Assembly: GCA_963828405.1 (NCBI GenBank)
Contig: CAWHEG010000031.1
Location: 3,038,001-3,102,000, forward strand
Direction of reading: 5' to 3'
DNA length: 64,000 nucleotides
Source of the DNA: JANMJD01 sp963828405
GTDB lineage: Bacteria; Actinomycetota; Acidimicrobiia; Acidimicrobiales; Ilumatobacteraceae
The translations under genes were made by a program, and so were the position numbers. This document shows, piece after piece, positions 50,856 through 59,190 of this stretch. The notes beneath the pieces were generated by a model that made no database searches, was not told the DNA's origin, and saw only the letters and a list, made by a program, of their open reading frames with translations. Positions within the stretch are counted from its first letter, which is position 1, and the number at the start of each line of letters is the position of its first letter.

Positions 50856-51452
50856 TCATCGCCGCAGCGGGTTCGGGCCGGTCGCCGTCACGAGCCGCTG
50901 GGGCACCCAGTCGTCGACGTGATGGAACCCGTCGCCGAACGGGCCAGCGTCGAGCTCGACGGATGCCCTGAGTGAAAGTCGATAGAACTTCACGTGGGTG
51001 AAGTCCTCGAACAAGATGTAGACGGGGTCGGGTGTGCTGGTCGGGCCCTGGAATTGCTGTCCCGTCAGGACGGGCTTGTGGGCTCCGACGAACGCGTCGA
51101 ACGTGTCGCCGACCACGACGCCGAGGTGCTCCAACCCCATCTTGTAGACACGTTGGTGCACGGGCGCGATGAGCTCGATGAGCGGGACGACCTTGCCGTC
51201 GAGGACTTCGAGCGGCTCGGCGGGAACGATCAAGGAGATCGGGCGCCCGTTCCAGACGTTCTCGCGATTGGCGACTGCGTGGCGTTCGAGGAGCCCGCGG
51301 ACGTGCACGTACTGGTCCCACTCGGGGACCCGGTACGCGAGGTGGCTGAGTCCGTAGGCGGCGATGTCGATACCGCGTGTGGCCAGCCGGTCTCGCTGCT
51401 GCGCGGCAAATGCGTGGTAGTCCCCGATGATGTCCTCGATCGGATCTGCCAT
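50856..51452 (-). CDS. YecM-like VOC-fold protein
   Basis: 198 residues from ATG 51452. YGLSHLAYRVPEWDQYVHVR, PISLIVPAEPLEVLDGKVVP and EHLGVVVGDTFDAF follow the pattern of the YecM family of VOC-like proteins, whose substrate is unknown. IELIAP and TPDPVYILFEDFTHVKFYRL close the fold. Upstream of it lies a 650-base gap; the nearest gene on the same strand is the antitoxin. Confidence 0.75.
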   Translation of the reverse strand: MADPIEDIIGDYHAFAAQQRDRLATRGIDIAAYGLSHLAYRVPEWDQYVHVRGLLERHAVANRENVWNGRPISLIVPAEPLEVLDGKVVPLIELIAPVHQRVYKMGLEHLGVVVGDTFDAFVGAHKPVLTGQQFQGPTSTPDPVYILFEDFTHVKFYRLSLRASVELDAGPFGDGFHHVDDWVPQRLVTATGPNPLRR

Positions 51453-52102
51453 CAGCCGTCTCTTTCTGAGGTCGTACAGGTGGTTGACGCCGTATGCCGC
51501 GTGCGTCAATGGCGACCCAACGGTAGCCGGGGCGCACCCGTGTACTGAGCGACCCGATCGCTCTCGGTGCCTTGTTCGGCGGCACGCCCGACTATCGGTA
51601 ACGACCGCGAGCGTGTCAGGGGTCGAGGCACGCAGACCCGGCAGCGCGACGCCGGGCCGCCCAATGAAACCCGCACACGTCAGGATCGCCGAGTCTCGGT
51701 GCGGAGCCAACAGTGACCACTCGGGCACGGTCCTCACCCCGTGCTCGGCATCCACCGGTCCGCTCCGCGTCGGGCGGCCTGTCGAGACGCAACGCGCGTG
51801 GCACGTAGCGGCTGCTTCGGTGACTCGGGGGGACCGGTCTTCCACGAGGGCTTCCTCGTCGGTGACACCAGCTTCGGTGCCAGCCAGTTCTGCCGGAGCT
51901 TCGGCGGGTAACTACCGCCTCGACATCGAGGACGCACGGCCCTTCCTCGATGACTTCGTGACGGTTCCCTGAGACGGTCACGCGCGTGCGCGGATCGTCC
52001 TCGGCCAGGCCGCCGGCGCACCCGGTGTCCACCGCGATCGCTCGGCATCGTCCGGGGTGAGACCGCTTGCACGATGCTCACAACGCCGATACCTTTACTA
52101 TT
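51453..52102. other. Gap without a recognisable gene
   Basis: 650 bases with no frame that looks like protein. It contains two near-palindromic CGG-TCCACCG elements, at 51746-51759 (CGGCATCCACCGGT) and 52023-52036 (CGGTGTCCACCGCG), the second about 70 bases before the next toxin-antitoxin pair. Confidence 0.4.
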
Positions 52103-52118
52103 GTGAAGAAGGTAAAGG
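52092..52118. promoter_or_regulatory. Inverted-repeat operator candidate
   Basis: CCTTTAC (52092-52098) and GTAAAGG (52112-52118) with 13 bases between, centred on the GTG start of the antitoxin at 52103. AbrB-type antitoxins bind such palindromes to repress their own operon. Confidence 0.55.
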
Positions 52119-52348
52119 ATCGACGCCCGGGTGTGAGCCGGATCAGCACCAAGCACCAGATCACCATCCCGGTTGGCGCACTCCGGGCAGCCGGCCTCGA
52201 GGTTGGCGACCGAGTTGTCGCTCGCGCTGACGGAGCTGGGCGCGTGGTCCTCGAACGCCAACGCGACATCCTCGCGGAGTTCGCCGGCGCGCTGACCGGC
52301 GCCTACCGACCCGACGAGCTCAACGAGCTGCGCTCCGAGTGGGACTGA
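52103..52348 (+). CDS. AbrB/SpoVT-type antitoxin (VapB)
   Basis: 81 residues from GTG 52103. VSRISTKHQITIPVGALRAA and GLEVGDRVVARADGAGRVVL form the swapped-hairpin AbrB DNA-binding barrel. The C-terminal tail (RQRDILAEFAGALTGAYRPD) wraps the toxin. The stop overlaps the toxin start. Confidence 0.88.
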   Translation: MKKVKDRRPGVSRISTKHQITIPVGALRAAGLEVGDRVVARADGAGRVVLERQRDILAEFAGALTGAYRPDELNELRSEWD

Positions 52349-52752
52349 TCCACCTCGACGCCGGGGTGATGATCGGTTTCCTTGACGCCAGCGACGCTCA
52401 TCATCAAGCGGCCCGGGTCGTGCTGGACGCAGCGCTCGAGGCCGGGGATCACCTGGCCATGGCGGCATCAGCGTTCGCCGAGTGCTTGGTGGGTCCCGCC
52501 CGCAGAGGCGACGAGGCGATCGCGACCGTTCGAAGTCTGATCGAGCGCGTGCCGATCACAATCGTCCCACTCGACGTCGACATCGCAACGACCGCCGCCC
52601 GGCTCCGCGCCCGCCACCGTGCACTTCGGCTCCCTGATGCCCTGGTGATCGCCACGGCGAGCGTCGCCGCTGCCGATCAACTCCTCACGACCGACCACAG
52701 CTGGCCGTCCACCGACGCGCTCGGCATCACGGTAAGGGTCAGCGAACTCTGA
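52339..52752 (+). CDS. VapC PIN-domain toxin
   Basis: 137 residues. LIHLDAGVMIGFLDASDAHH has the first Asp and the Asp-x-His of VapC proteins; ASAFAECLVGPARR the Glu; LRLPDALVIATASV the third Asp; LTTDHSWPS the last. Overlaps the antitoxin gene by ten bases. Fits an RNA-cleaving toxin held by the AbrB-type antitoxin. Confidence 0.88.
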   Translation: MGLIHLDAGVMIGFLDASDAHHQAARVVLDAALEAGDHLAMAASAFAECLVGPARRGDEAIATVRSLIERVPITIVPLDVDIATTAARLRARHRALRLPDALVIATASVAAADQLLTTDHSWPSTDALGITVRVSEL

Positions 52753-52917
52753 GGAGGCAGAGCGACCTTCATGCCATCGCCCGGAACGGGATCTGGGCCC
52801 CTCATGCACCGTTCACCGATCGGCGGCCCAAAGACGGACAGCTCTGCATCGCTCAGCTGGCAAGCCGACGCCGGACTTCGGCGACGTCCGCAGCGAGTTG
52901 GCGCTAGGTTCGCCGGG

Positions 52918-53667
52918 GTGTGTGGACGGTACGTCGCAGCCAGCAGCCCCGATCAGATCGCCGCCTACTTCGGGGCCGAGCCGCCCGCCGTGCAGCTCGA
53001 GGCCAACTACAACGTGGCGCCGACCAACGACGTCTACGCCGTGGTGGCCGGCCCCGACGGCTCCCGCCACGTGCAGACGTTCCACTGGGGCCTGGTGCCG
53101 GTGTGGGCCAAGGACGTCAAGATCGCCTCGAAGATGATCAACGCCCGCAGCGAGGGCTTGCTCGACAAGGCGGCGTTCAAGTCCTCGTTCCGCAAGCACC
53201 GCTGCATCGTCCCGATGGACGGCTTCTACGAGTGGAAGGCGGGCGACGGCTCTCAGCTCACCGCCAAGGGCAAGCCGGCCAAGCAGCCGTACTTCGTCCA
53301 CCGCGCCGACGGCGAGCCGCTGGCGGTGGCCGGGTTGTGGTCGGCGTGGCGCGACCGAGCGGCCGGGCCCGACGCCCCGTGGTTGCACACCTGCACGGTG
53401 ATCACCACGGCGGCGAATGCCACGATGGAGCCGATCCACGACCGGATGCCGGCGCTCATTCCGGCGTCGGCGTGGACGGCCTGGCTGGATCCGGCCAACG
53501 ACCACCTCGTCGAGCTCCACGGCCTGCTGGTCCCGGCCCCCGATCAGCTGCTGACGATGCACCCGGTGTCCACCGAGGTGAACCGGGTGTCCAACAAGGG
53601 GGCCGAACTGATCGCCGAGATCGATCCCGACGCGGCTCCGGACGCTCCTCTCGCCCTGTTCGACTGA
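52918..53667 (+). CDS. SOS response-associated peptidase family (SRAP/YedK)
   Basis: HMCES/YedK-type protein that links through Cys-2 to abasic sites in single-stranded DNA. Starting at GTG 52918 puts Cys at position 2 (MCGRY), which is required. Asn in NYNVAPTNDV, Glu in FYEWKAGDGS and the His in IHDRMPALIP are the other active-site residues. 249 residues, full length. The longer frame would bury Cys-2, so 52918 is the start. Confidence 0.93.
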   Translation: MCGRYVAASSPDQIAAYFGAEPPAVQLEANYNVAPTNDVYAVVAGPDGSRHVQTFHWGLVPVWAKDVKIASKMINARSEGLLDKAAFKSSFRKHRCIVPMDGFYEWKAGDGSQLTAKGKPAKQPYFVHRADGEPLAVAGLWSAWRDRAAGPDAPWLHTCTVITTAANATMEPIHDRMPALIPASAWTAWLDPANDHLVELHGLLVPAPDQLLTMHPVSTEVNRVSNKGAELIAEIDPDAAPDAPLALFD

Positions 53668-53800
53668 CCACGATCGTTCGCAACGGGCTCGGCCCGAGGT
53701 GCGGGCGTTCCCCGCATCGAGTACCTCGCCCGCTTGTTCCGGATCGAGATCGACGTCTGTTCTCCTCCTCGATCGTCGGCGGGCCGCGCCGGCGATCGGC

Positions 53801-54130
53801 TCACGCGTTGCAGTCGACGGCGACTTCGAGAGCCTGGCAGATCTGGCGCATCCGGGCGTCGCTCAACCGGCCCAGACGTTGGACGAGGATTCCGATCGAG
53901 ACGCTCTCGACCGAATCGAGATTGACGGCGCTGCGCCGGGCGATCGGGTCATCCCCCGGTTCGAGGAGCACCTCGCTCGGAAGCCCGCGGATCGTCGTCG
54001 TGCACGGCGCGACGAGCGCCCGGTGGAGCCGGGGAATCGCCGCATCCCGAGAGAGCACCACCACCGGGCGCCGGCCGATCTCCGCCGGCTCGCACCACCA
54101 CAGCTCACCGCGCCGCGGGATCTCCATCAC
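53801..54130 (-). CDS. MazF/PemK-type mRNA interferase toxin
   Basis: About 109 residues from GTG 54130 or ATG 54127. RRGELWWCEPAEIGRRPVVV and LSRDAAI are the MazF opening; RALVAPCTTTIRGLPSEVLL holds the Thr/Arg active-site loop; SAVNLDSVESVS follows. Overlaps the antitoxin stop by four bases. Confidence 0.88.
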   Translation of the reverse strand: MMEIPRRGELWWCEPAEIGRRPVVVLSRDAAIPRLHRALVAPCTTTIRGLPSEVLLEPGDDPIARRSAVNLDSVESVSIGILVQRLGRLSDARMRQICQALEVAVDCNA

Positions 54131-54363
54131 GAGGATCCTGCCGCCTCACGGAACGACGCCAGATCTCCCCATTCGTCGACCTCGTCGAGGGGATGCTCGT
54201 CGTATGCCGCGTACATCCGGTCGATCTCGGCGGAACGGTGGCTGGCCAGCAGGGCCCGCAGCGCCTCGTCGAGCAGGGCTGCGTCGGTCGTGCCCCGGCG
54301 GAGCAGGCGCGCCCGGCCGAGCAGGTCGTCATCGACCGTGGTGCTGACCCGGATCCTCGGCAT
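54127..54363 (-). CDS. RHH antitoxin of the MazF-type toxin
   Basis: 78 residues from ATG 54363. RIRVSTTVDDDLLGRARLLR is an RHH-type start, followed by ALLDEALRALLASHRS. The acidic tail (YDEHPLDEVDEWGDLASF) should occupy the toxin groove. Start codon lies inside a near-perfect palindrome. Confidence 0.83.
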   Translation of the reverse strand: MPRIRVSTTVDDDLLGRARLLRRGTTDAALLDEALRALLASHRSAEIDRMYAAYDEHPLDEVDEWGDLASFREAAGSS

Positions 54364-54379
54364 GGCATAAGTATGCCAT
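54362..54379. promoter_or_regulatory. MazEF operator candidate
   Basis: ATGGCATA-AG-TATGCCAT, a perfect 8+2+8 inverted repeat covering the antitoxin start codon. Best palindrome among the toxin-antitoxin pairs here; suggests autorepression and a leaderless mRNA. Confidence 0.7.
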
Positions 54380-54423
54380 CGTCATGCCACGCGTGCAATG
54401 CCGATCATCACGATTGGCCCTGA

Positions 54424-55434
54424 CTACCCCTCGGGCGGGGGCGTCAGCCCCGAGGCCAGTGGGCGCCCGGCCGGGTGCCTGGTACCGGTGACCAGTTCGG
54501 CAGGGAACAGCTCCTCCAACCGTCGCAGGTCATCGGCGCCCAACCCCACGTCGAGCGCGGCGAGGTTCTCGTCGAGGCGGCCGAGCTTGCGGGTTCCCGG
54601 GATCGGCACGACATCGTCACCCTGGGCGAGCACCCAGGCCAGGGCCAACTGGGCGGGGGTGCAGCCGAGGTCGCCGGACATCGCCCGCAGCCGATCGACC
54701 GTCGATAGGTTCCGCACCAGGTTGTCGCCCTGGTAGCGCTCCATCCGGCTGCGCATGTCGTTGGCCCCGAACGTCGCTTCGGCGGCCATCGCCCCGGTGA
54801 GCGCTCCCCGCCCGAGCGGGCTGAACGGGACCAGCCCGATCCCCAGCTCCCGGGCCGTCGCCAGCACCTCGCCTTCGATCTCCCGGGTCCACAACGACCA
54901 CTCGCTCTGCAGGGCGGCAATCGGGTGGACCGCCACGGCGCGCCGCAGCGTCTCGGGCCGGCACTCCGACAGGCCCAGGTGGCGCACCTTGCCGGCGGCC
55001 ACGAGCGAGGCCATCGCCCCCACGGTCTCCTCGATCGGAACGAGCGGGTCGGCCCGATGCAGGTAGTAGAGATCGATGTGGTCGGTGCCCAGGCGCTGCA
55101 ACGATCCGTCGCAGGCCTCGACAACGTAGGCCGCGTCGCCGCGGGGGATCCGGCGGGTGCCGTCGGCGTCGGGCGGGGAGGCCAGCCCGAACTTGGTGGC
55201 CAGGACCACCTCGTCGCGCCGGGTGGCCAGCACCCGGGAGATCAACTGCTCGTTGAGATAGGGGCCGTAGGCGTCGGAGGTGTCCCAGAAGGTGCAACCC
55301 CGGTCGAGCGCCCCGTGGAGCGTGGCCAGGCTCTCGGCGTCGTCGAAGTCGCCGTAGCCCGAGCTCATCCCCATGCAGCCGAGGCCGAGCGCGCCGACCT
55401 CGAGTTCGCCGATCCGGCGGGTGGGGAGCATCAA
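54424..55434 (-). CDS. Aldo/keto reductase
   Basis: NADPH-dependent reductase of 336 residues. ALGLGCMGMSSGYGDFDDAE, FWDTSDAYGPYLNEQLISRV (Asp and Tyr of the catalytic tetrad), VLATKFGL (Lys) and IDLYYLHRADP (His) are all intact. VPIPGTRKLGRLDENLAAL is the coenzyme motif. Overlaps the HIT gene upstream by four bases. Substrate unknown. Confidence 0.93.
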   Translation of the reverse strand: MMLPTRRIGELEVGALGLGCMGMSSGYGDFDDAESLATLHGALDRGCTFWDTSDAYGPYLNEQLISRVLATRRDEVVLATKFGLASPPDADGTRRIPRGDAAYVVEACDGSLQRLGTDHIDLYYLHRADPLVPIEETVGAMASLVAAGKVRHLGLSECRPETLRRAVAVHPIAALQSEWSLWTREIEGEVLATARELGIGLVPFSPLGRGALTGAMAAEATFGANDMRSRMERYQGDNLVRNLSTVDRLRAMSGDLGCTPAQLALAWVLAQGDDVVPIPGTRKLGRLDENLAALDVGLGADDLRRLEELFPAELVTGTRHPAGRPLASGLTPPPEG

Positions 55435-55856
55435 CCGCCCTCCCCGATCGTCGGGGACGCGCCGTCGGGGAGCCGCGAGCGGATCGCCGACGCCCAGGCG
55501 TCGAGATCTCCGCCGGACACCGACGCCGCGGCGTTGGCGAACGACAGGTCGCGGATGTCCCGCGCCGGCACGACGTGGATGTGGGCGTGGGGCACCTCGA
55601 AGCCGGCGACGATGATCCCGATGCGCTCGCAGTCGAAGGCGGCCCGCTGGGCCCTGCCGATGGTCCGGGCGACGTCGAAGAGGTGGGCCGAGAGCCCGGC
55701 GGGACAGTCGACCCAGTGATCGATCTCGGCGATCGGCACGACCAGCACGTGACCGGGCGCCAGGGGATTGATCGACATGAAGGCCACGCAGGCGTCGTCG
55801 CGCCAGACGAACGTGCCGGGGAGCGAGCCCTCGATGATCCGGGTGAAGACGCTCAT
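55431..55856 (-). CDS. HIT family protein
   Basis: Nucleotide hydrolase/transferase of 141 residues from ATG 55856. The histidine triad is in VPHAHIHVVPA (HxHxH). N-terminal IIEGSLPGTFVWRDDACVAF and the PLAPGHVLVVP motif are typical. Starts just before a divergently read phosphatidyltransferase gene and is coupled to the aldo/keto reductase. Confidence 0.92.
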   Translation of the reverse strand: MSVFTRIIEGSLPGTFVWRDDACVAFMSINPLAPGHVLVVPIAEIDHWVDCPAGLSAHLFDVARTIGRAQRAAFDCERIGIIVAGFEVPHAHIHVVPARDIRDLSFANAAASVSGGDLDAWASAIRSRLPDGASPTIGEGG

Positions 55857-55910
55857 CGGCGCCGACTGTAGGTCATCGTCGCGTGCGGGCCGGAGCTGTA
55901 CGCTCCGGCG

Positions 55911-56561
55911 GTGGCCGTGCCTGCCGACTCCGTGCCTGCCGACGCCGGGCCTGCCCACTCCGGGCCTGCCCACTCCGGGCCCGCCGACGCCGGGGTGTGG
56001 ACGCTGCCCAACCTGGTGACGGTGGTGCGCCTCTGCTGCATCCCGGTGTTCCTCTGGCTGCTGCTCGCCCGCCACGAACGCCAGGCCGCCGCCTGGCTCC
56101 TCGGCGGGCTGGGTGCCACCGACTGGGTCGACGGTTATCTGGCCCGCCGGTTCGACCAGGTGAGCGAGTTCGGCAAGATCCTCGATCCCACGGCCGACCG
56201 CCTGCTGTTCATCGGCGGGATCGCCGGGATCATCATCGACGGCTCGGCGCCGTTGTGGTTCTGCTGGCTGGTGGTCGTGCGCGAGGTGCTGCTGGGCGGG
56301 ACGGTCGCCGCGTTGACGCTCGTGCGGGGGATGAAGCGCTTCGACGTGACGTGGTGGGGGAAGACGGCGACCTTCATGTTGATGTTCGCCTTTCCCGGGT
56401 TCCTGCTCGGGGCTTCGGATTTCCGCTGGGGCCGCTGGTTCGAGATCGCCGGGTGGATCGCCGGCATCCCGGGGTTGATCCTCAGCTACTACGTCGCCGT
56501 CGCCTACATCCCGACGATCGCCGCCCACCTTCGGACGGTGGATGAGCCCCAACACGGCTAA
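55911..56561 (+). CDS. CDP-alcohol phosphatidyltransferase (PgsA-like)
   Basis: Membrane enzyme of phospholipid synthesis. The signature DWVDGYLARRFDQVSEFGKI plus LDPTADR matches DGxxAR-x8-GxxxDxxxD with the metal Asp residues present. About five membrane segments (LCCIPVFLWLLLA, LLFIGGIAGIIIDG, WFCWLVVVREVLLGGTVA and others). The first 25 residues are an odd tandem PAD/PAHSG-type repeat (55911-55985) with no match I know; the enzyme proper starts at VWTLPNLVTVVRLC. Confidence 0.88.
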   Translation: MAVPADSVPADAGPAHSGPAHSGPADAGVWTLPNLVTVVRLCCIPVFLWLLLARHERQAAAWLLGGLGATDWVDGYLARRFDQVSEFGKILDPTADRLLFIGGIAGIIIDGSAPLWFCWLVVVREVLLGGTVAALTLVRGMKRFDVTWWGKTATFMLMFAFPGFLLGASDFRWGRWFEIAGWIAGIPGLILSYYVAVAYIPTIAAHLRTVDEPQHG

Positions 56562-56572
56562 CGTCTCGGCCT

Positions 56573-56953
56573 ATGCATGTCCCCGCCGAACTGCTGTACT
56601 CCGCCGAGCACGAATGGATCCGGATCGAGGGTGATCTGGCCACCATCGGTGTCACCGACTATGCACAGGATTCGCTCGGCGACGTCGTGTTCGTCGACCT
56701 TCCCAAGGTCGGCGCGACATTCGCTGTCGGCGACGGAGTCAGCGAGGTCGAGTCGACCAAGGCGGTGTCGGAGATCTACGCACCCGTCGCCGGGGAGATC
56801 ATCGAGGTCAACCAGACGTTGAAGGATGAGCCGGAGCGGCTGAACAACGATCCCTACGGCGACGGTTGGCTGTGCGTGATCCGCTTGGCGGACGCGGCAG
56901 CGATCGGTCACCTGCTCGACGCCGGTGCGTACGCCGAGCTCACCGGGGCCTGA
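56573..56953 (+). CDS. gcvH: Glycine cleavage system H protein
   Basis: Lipoyl carrier of glycine cleavage, 126 residues. Lipoylation Lys in VESTKAVSEIYAP; DYAQDSLGDVVFVDLPKVG and the closing NNDPYGDGWLCVIRL are standard. Starts ATG 56573, twelve bases after the phosphatidyltransferase. First gene of the conserved gcvH-FHA-MerR cluster. Confidence 0.96.
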   Translation: MHVPAELLYSAEHEWIRIEGDLATIGVTDYAQDSLGDVVFVDLPKVGATFAVGDGVSEVESTKAVSEIYAPVAGEIIEVNQTLKDEPERLNNDPYGDGWLCVIRLADAAAIGHLLDAGAYAELTGA

Positions 56954-56969
56954 GCGCGGAGCGCAGCCC

Positions 56970-57452
56970 ATGGCATACCTGTTCTGCAACCAGTGCGGCC
57001 ATCGCAACCCGCCCGTGTCCAACTTCTGCTCGTCGTGCGGGGTGGTGCTCGACTCGATGTCGAATCGCACGATCTCGATCATGCGTGTCGATCCGCTGAC
57101 CGAGGCGATCGGACACGACGACGACGTGGTCGTCGACGTCGACTCACTCGGACACGGTGTCGGCACCCTCGTCGTGCGCCAGGGTTCCCAGGCCGGCGAG
57201 CAGTTCGGGCTCGTCGAGGTGCTCACCCGGCTCGGCCGCCACCCCGACAGCGAGATCCGCCTCGACGACATCACGGTGTCGCGCCGCCATGCCGAGGTGA
57301 CGAGGGTCGGTGACAGCTACACCGTGCGCGACGTCGGCTCGCTCAACGGCACGTACGTCAACCAGCACCGCGTCGACGAGGCCGTCCTGGCTCACGGGGA
57401 CGAGGTGCAGATCGGCAAGTTCCGTCTCGTGTTCTTCGATGGGACGGATTGA
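56970..57452 (+). CDS. garA: GarA-like FHA-domain protein with N-terminal zinc ribbon
   Basis: 160 residues from ATG 56970. The FHA domain (about 85-155) has LGRHPDSEIRLDD, VSRRHAEVTR and VGSLNGTYVN, and ends EVQIGKFRLVFF, very close to GarA/OdhI, which bind and block 2-oxoglutarate dehydrogenase and glutamate dehydrogenase when unphosphorylated. Where GarA has a phosphorylated ETTS stretch, this protein has RTISIM, keeping one Thr. In addition it has a zinc ribbon (CNQCGHRN...FCSSCG) at residues 6-27. Gene order gcvH-garA-ftsR supports the assignment. Confidence 0.85.
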   Translation: MAYLFCNQCGHRNPPVSNFCSSCGVVLDSMSNRTISIMRVDPLTEAIGHDDDVVVDVDSLGHGVGTLVVRQGSQAGEQFGLVEVLTRLGRHPDSEIRLDDITVSRRHAEVTRVGDSYTVRDVGSLNGTYVNQHRVDEAVLAHGDEVQIGKFRLVFFDGTD

Positions 57453-58441
57453 ATGATGCTCAACGACCGGCCGTACTTCTCGATCGGCGAGGTGTTGGGG
57501 CTCCTGCTCGAGGAGTTCCCGGACGTCACGATCTCCAAGATCCGCTTCCTCGAGGGCCAGGGCCTGATCGACCCGGAGCGGACATCGTCGGGGTATCGCA
57601 AGTTCTACGACCGGGACCTCAATCGGCTGCGCTTCATCCTGCGCGAGCAGAAGGACCACTACCTGCCTCTGAAGGTGATCAAGGAACGGCTCGAAGGCAC
57701 CGACGGCACGCCCGCCGCGCCCCTCGGCCGGTGCCGATCGGAGCGAGCTGGGCGCTGATCGGCAACGCCGAGCCGCCCGATCCCGCCGAACCGGAACCTG
57801 CTTCGGGAGCCGAGCACGAGCTCGCCGCCGACTCGACCAGCGCGTTCATCCGCATCGTGCACGATCCCGGCGACGAACCCGGCGACGGTGCGCCGACCGG
57901 CACCGCCACCGGCGACAGCGGGACGGGCGCGGCGCACGTCGCCTCCGCCCCGGTCCCGCCGAGGGCCGATCCGGAGGTGGTCCAGCAATCGTCGGCTGCC
58001 GGTGCCCCGGCCGGGCGAGCCGTGCACACGGCGGGGCCGATGATCGAGGCCGGGGAGATCAACGTCGAGCTGAGCGCGGCCGAACTGTGCCGCCGGGCCG
58101 GCATCACCGAGCAGCTGCTCGTCGAGATGCGGGAGTACGGGCTGCTCGAGCCGCGGATGGTCGGCGGGGAGGCGGTGTTCGGGCTCGACGCCCTGCGCAT
58201 GGCGACCTCGGCGGGCCGGCTCGCCGGTCACGGGCTCGAGGCCCGGCATCTGCGGACCTGGAAGGTCAGCGCCGAGCGCGAGGCGGCGCTTTTCGAGCAG
58301 ATGATCCAGCCGATGATCCGCCAGCGCAACCCGGCGTCGCGCCGCCAGGCCGCCGGGCTCGCCTCGGAGCTGTCGAACGCCGGGGCCGACCTGCGGGCCG
58401 CACTGATACGCCAGGCGCTGCGCTCCTACCTCGACGACTGA
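57453..58441 (+). CDS. ftsR: FtsR-like MerR-family regulator (one frameshift)
   Basis: N-terminal MerR helix-turn-helix FSIGEVLGLLLEEFPDVTIS and RFLEGQGLIDPERTSSGYRK match FtsR. The frame breaks near 57715-57740; the other part holds a Pro/Ala/Glu-rich linker and the conserved C-terminal domain with a second helix-turn-helix-like part (LSAAELCRRAGITEQLLVEM, YGLLEPRMVGGEAVFG). After repair about 330 residues, longer than relatives because of the linker. FtsR activates ftsZ in other actinobacteria. ATG 57453 follows the garA stop directly. Confidence 0.82.
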
Positions 58442-58520
58442 TCAGGCCGCAACGACTTATCGCGCCCCGACGAGCAGTCAGGTCCAGCGCCGGGCCCGCC
58501 GGGGCGGATAACGTGGCGTC

Positions 58521-59027
58521 GTGATCCCGATGGAGCTCGTCGCCATTCGCATGGAGGTGCCGGCCAACACGCCGGTGATGATCCTGCGCGAGCGCGAGGG
58601 GCGCCGCCGGCTGCTGCCGATCTACATCGGCAGCTCCGAGGCGGCGGCGATCCACTACGCCCTCGAGGGTATCGTGGCGCCCCGGCCGCTGACCCACGAC
58701 CTGTTCCAGAACGTGCTCGGCGATCTCGGGGCGAGCCTCACCCGGGTGATCGTCACCGAGATCCGCGACGAGACCTACTTCGCCGAGCTGCATCTCGAGC
58801 TCGCTGGGCAGGTGCATACGGTGTCGAGCCGCCCGTCCGACGCCGTGGCGCTCGCCGTCCGCTCGCAGACCCCGATCTTCGCCAGCGCAGCGGTGCTCGA
58901 CGCAGCCGGCACCGAGGCGGAGCTCGACGTGGAACCCGACGTCGACGACGCCGAGGACGCCGATTCGCTGGTGGCCGAGTTCGCCGACTTCATCGAGCAG
59001 ATCTCGCCCGAGGACTTCGCCGGCTGA
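58521..59027 (+). CDS. DUF151 bifunctional nuclease family protein
   Basis: 168 residues: VLMILREREGR-type core here as PVMILREREGRRRLLPIYIG, then EAAAIHYALEG and SSRPSDAVALAVRSQTPIF, all DUF151 hallmarks. GTG 58521 or ATG 58530. An acidic tail (ELDVEPDVDDAEDADS) precedes the C-terminus. Same position as the Rv1829-type gene between the two MerR regulators. Confidence 0.93.
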   Translation: MIPMELVAIRMEVPANTPVMILREREGRRRLLPIYIGSSEAAAIHYALEGIVAPRPLTHDLFQNVLGDLGASLTRVIVTEIRDETYFAELHLELAGQVHTVSSRPSDAVALAVRSQTPIFASAAVLDAAGTEAELDVEPDVDDAEDADSLVAEFADFIEQISPEDFAG

Positions 59028-59090
59028 GCCCGGTGCCTCCGCTTGACTGGCCGACGCCCGACACCTAGCCTCTGCGGATCGGGCGACAGC

Positions 59091-59118
59091 GGCGTAACTA
59101 CCCACGTGTAGTTGCGCC
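59091..59118. promoter_or_regulatory. Inverted repeat upstream of merR, operator candidate
   Basis: GGCGTAACTAC (59091-59101), loop CCACGT, GTAGTTGCGCC (59108-59118): 10 of 11 complementary plus one G-U pair. It lies 73 bases before the MerR gene start and 64 bases after the DUF151 stop, so it is either a MerR operator or a terminator of the upstream unit. Confidence 0.5.
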
Positions 59119-59190
59119 GTGTTACCGGGCGACCAACTCCATCCCCCCAACGATGGCCCCGACGACCAGCGACGAGACAGAGGTGCTTCG

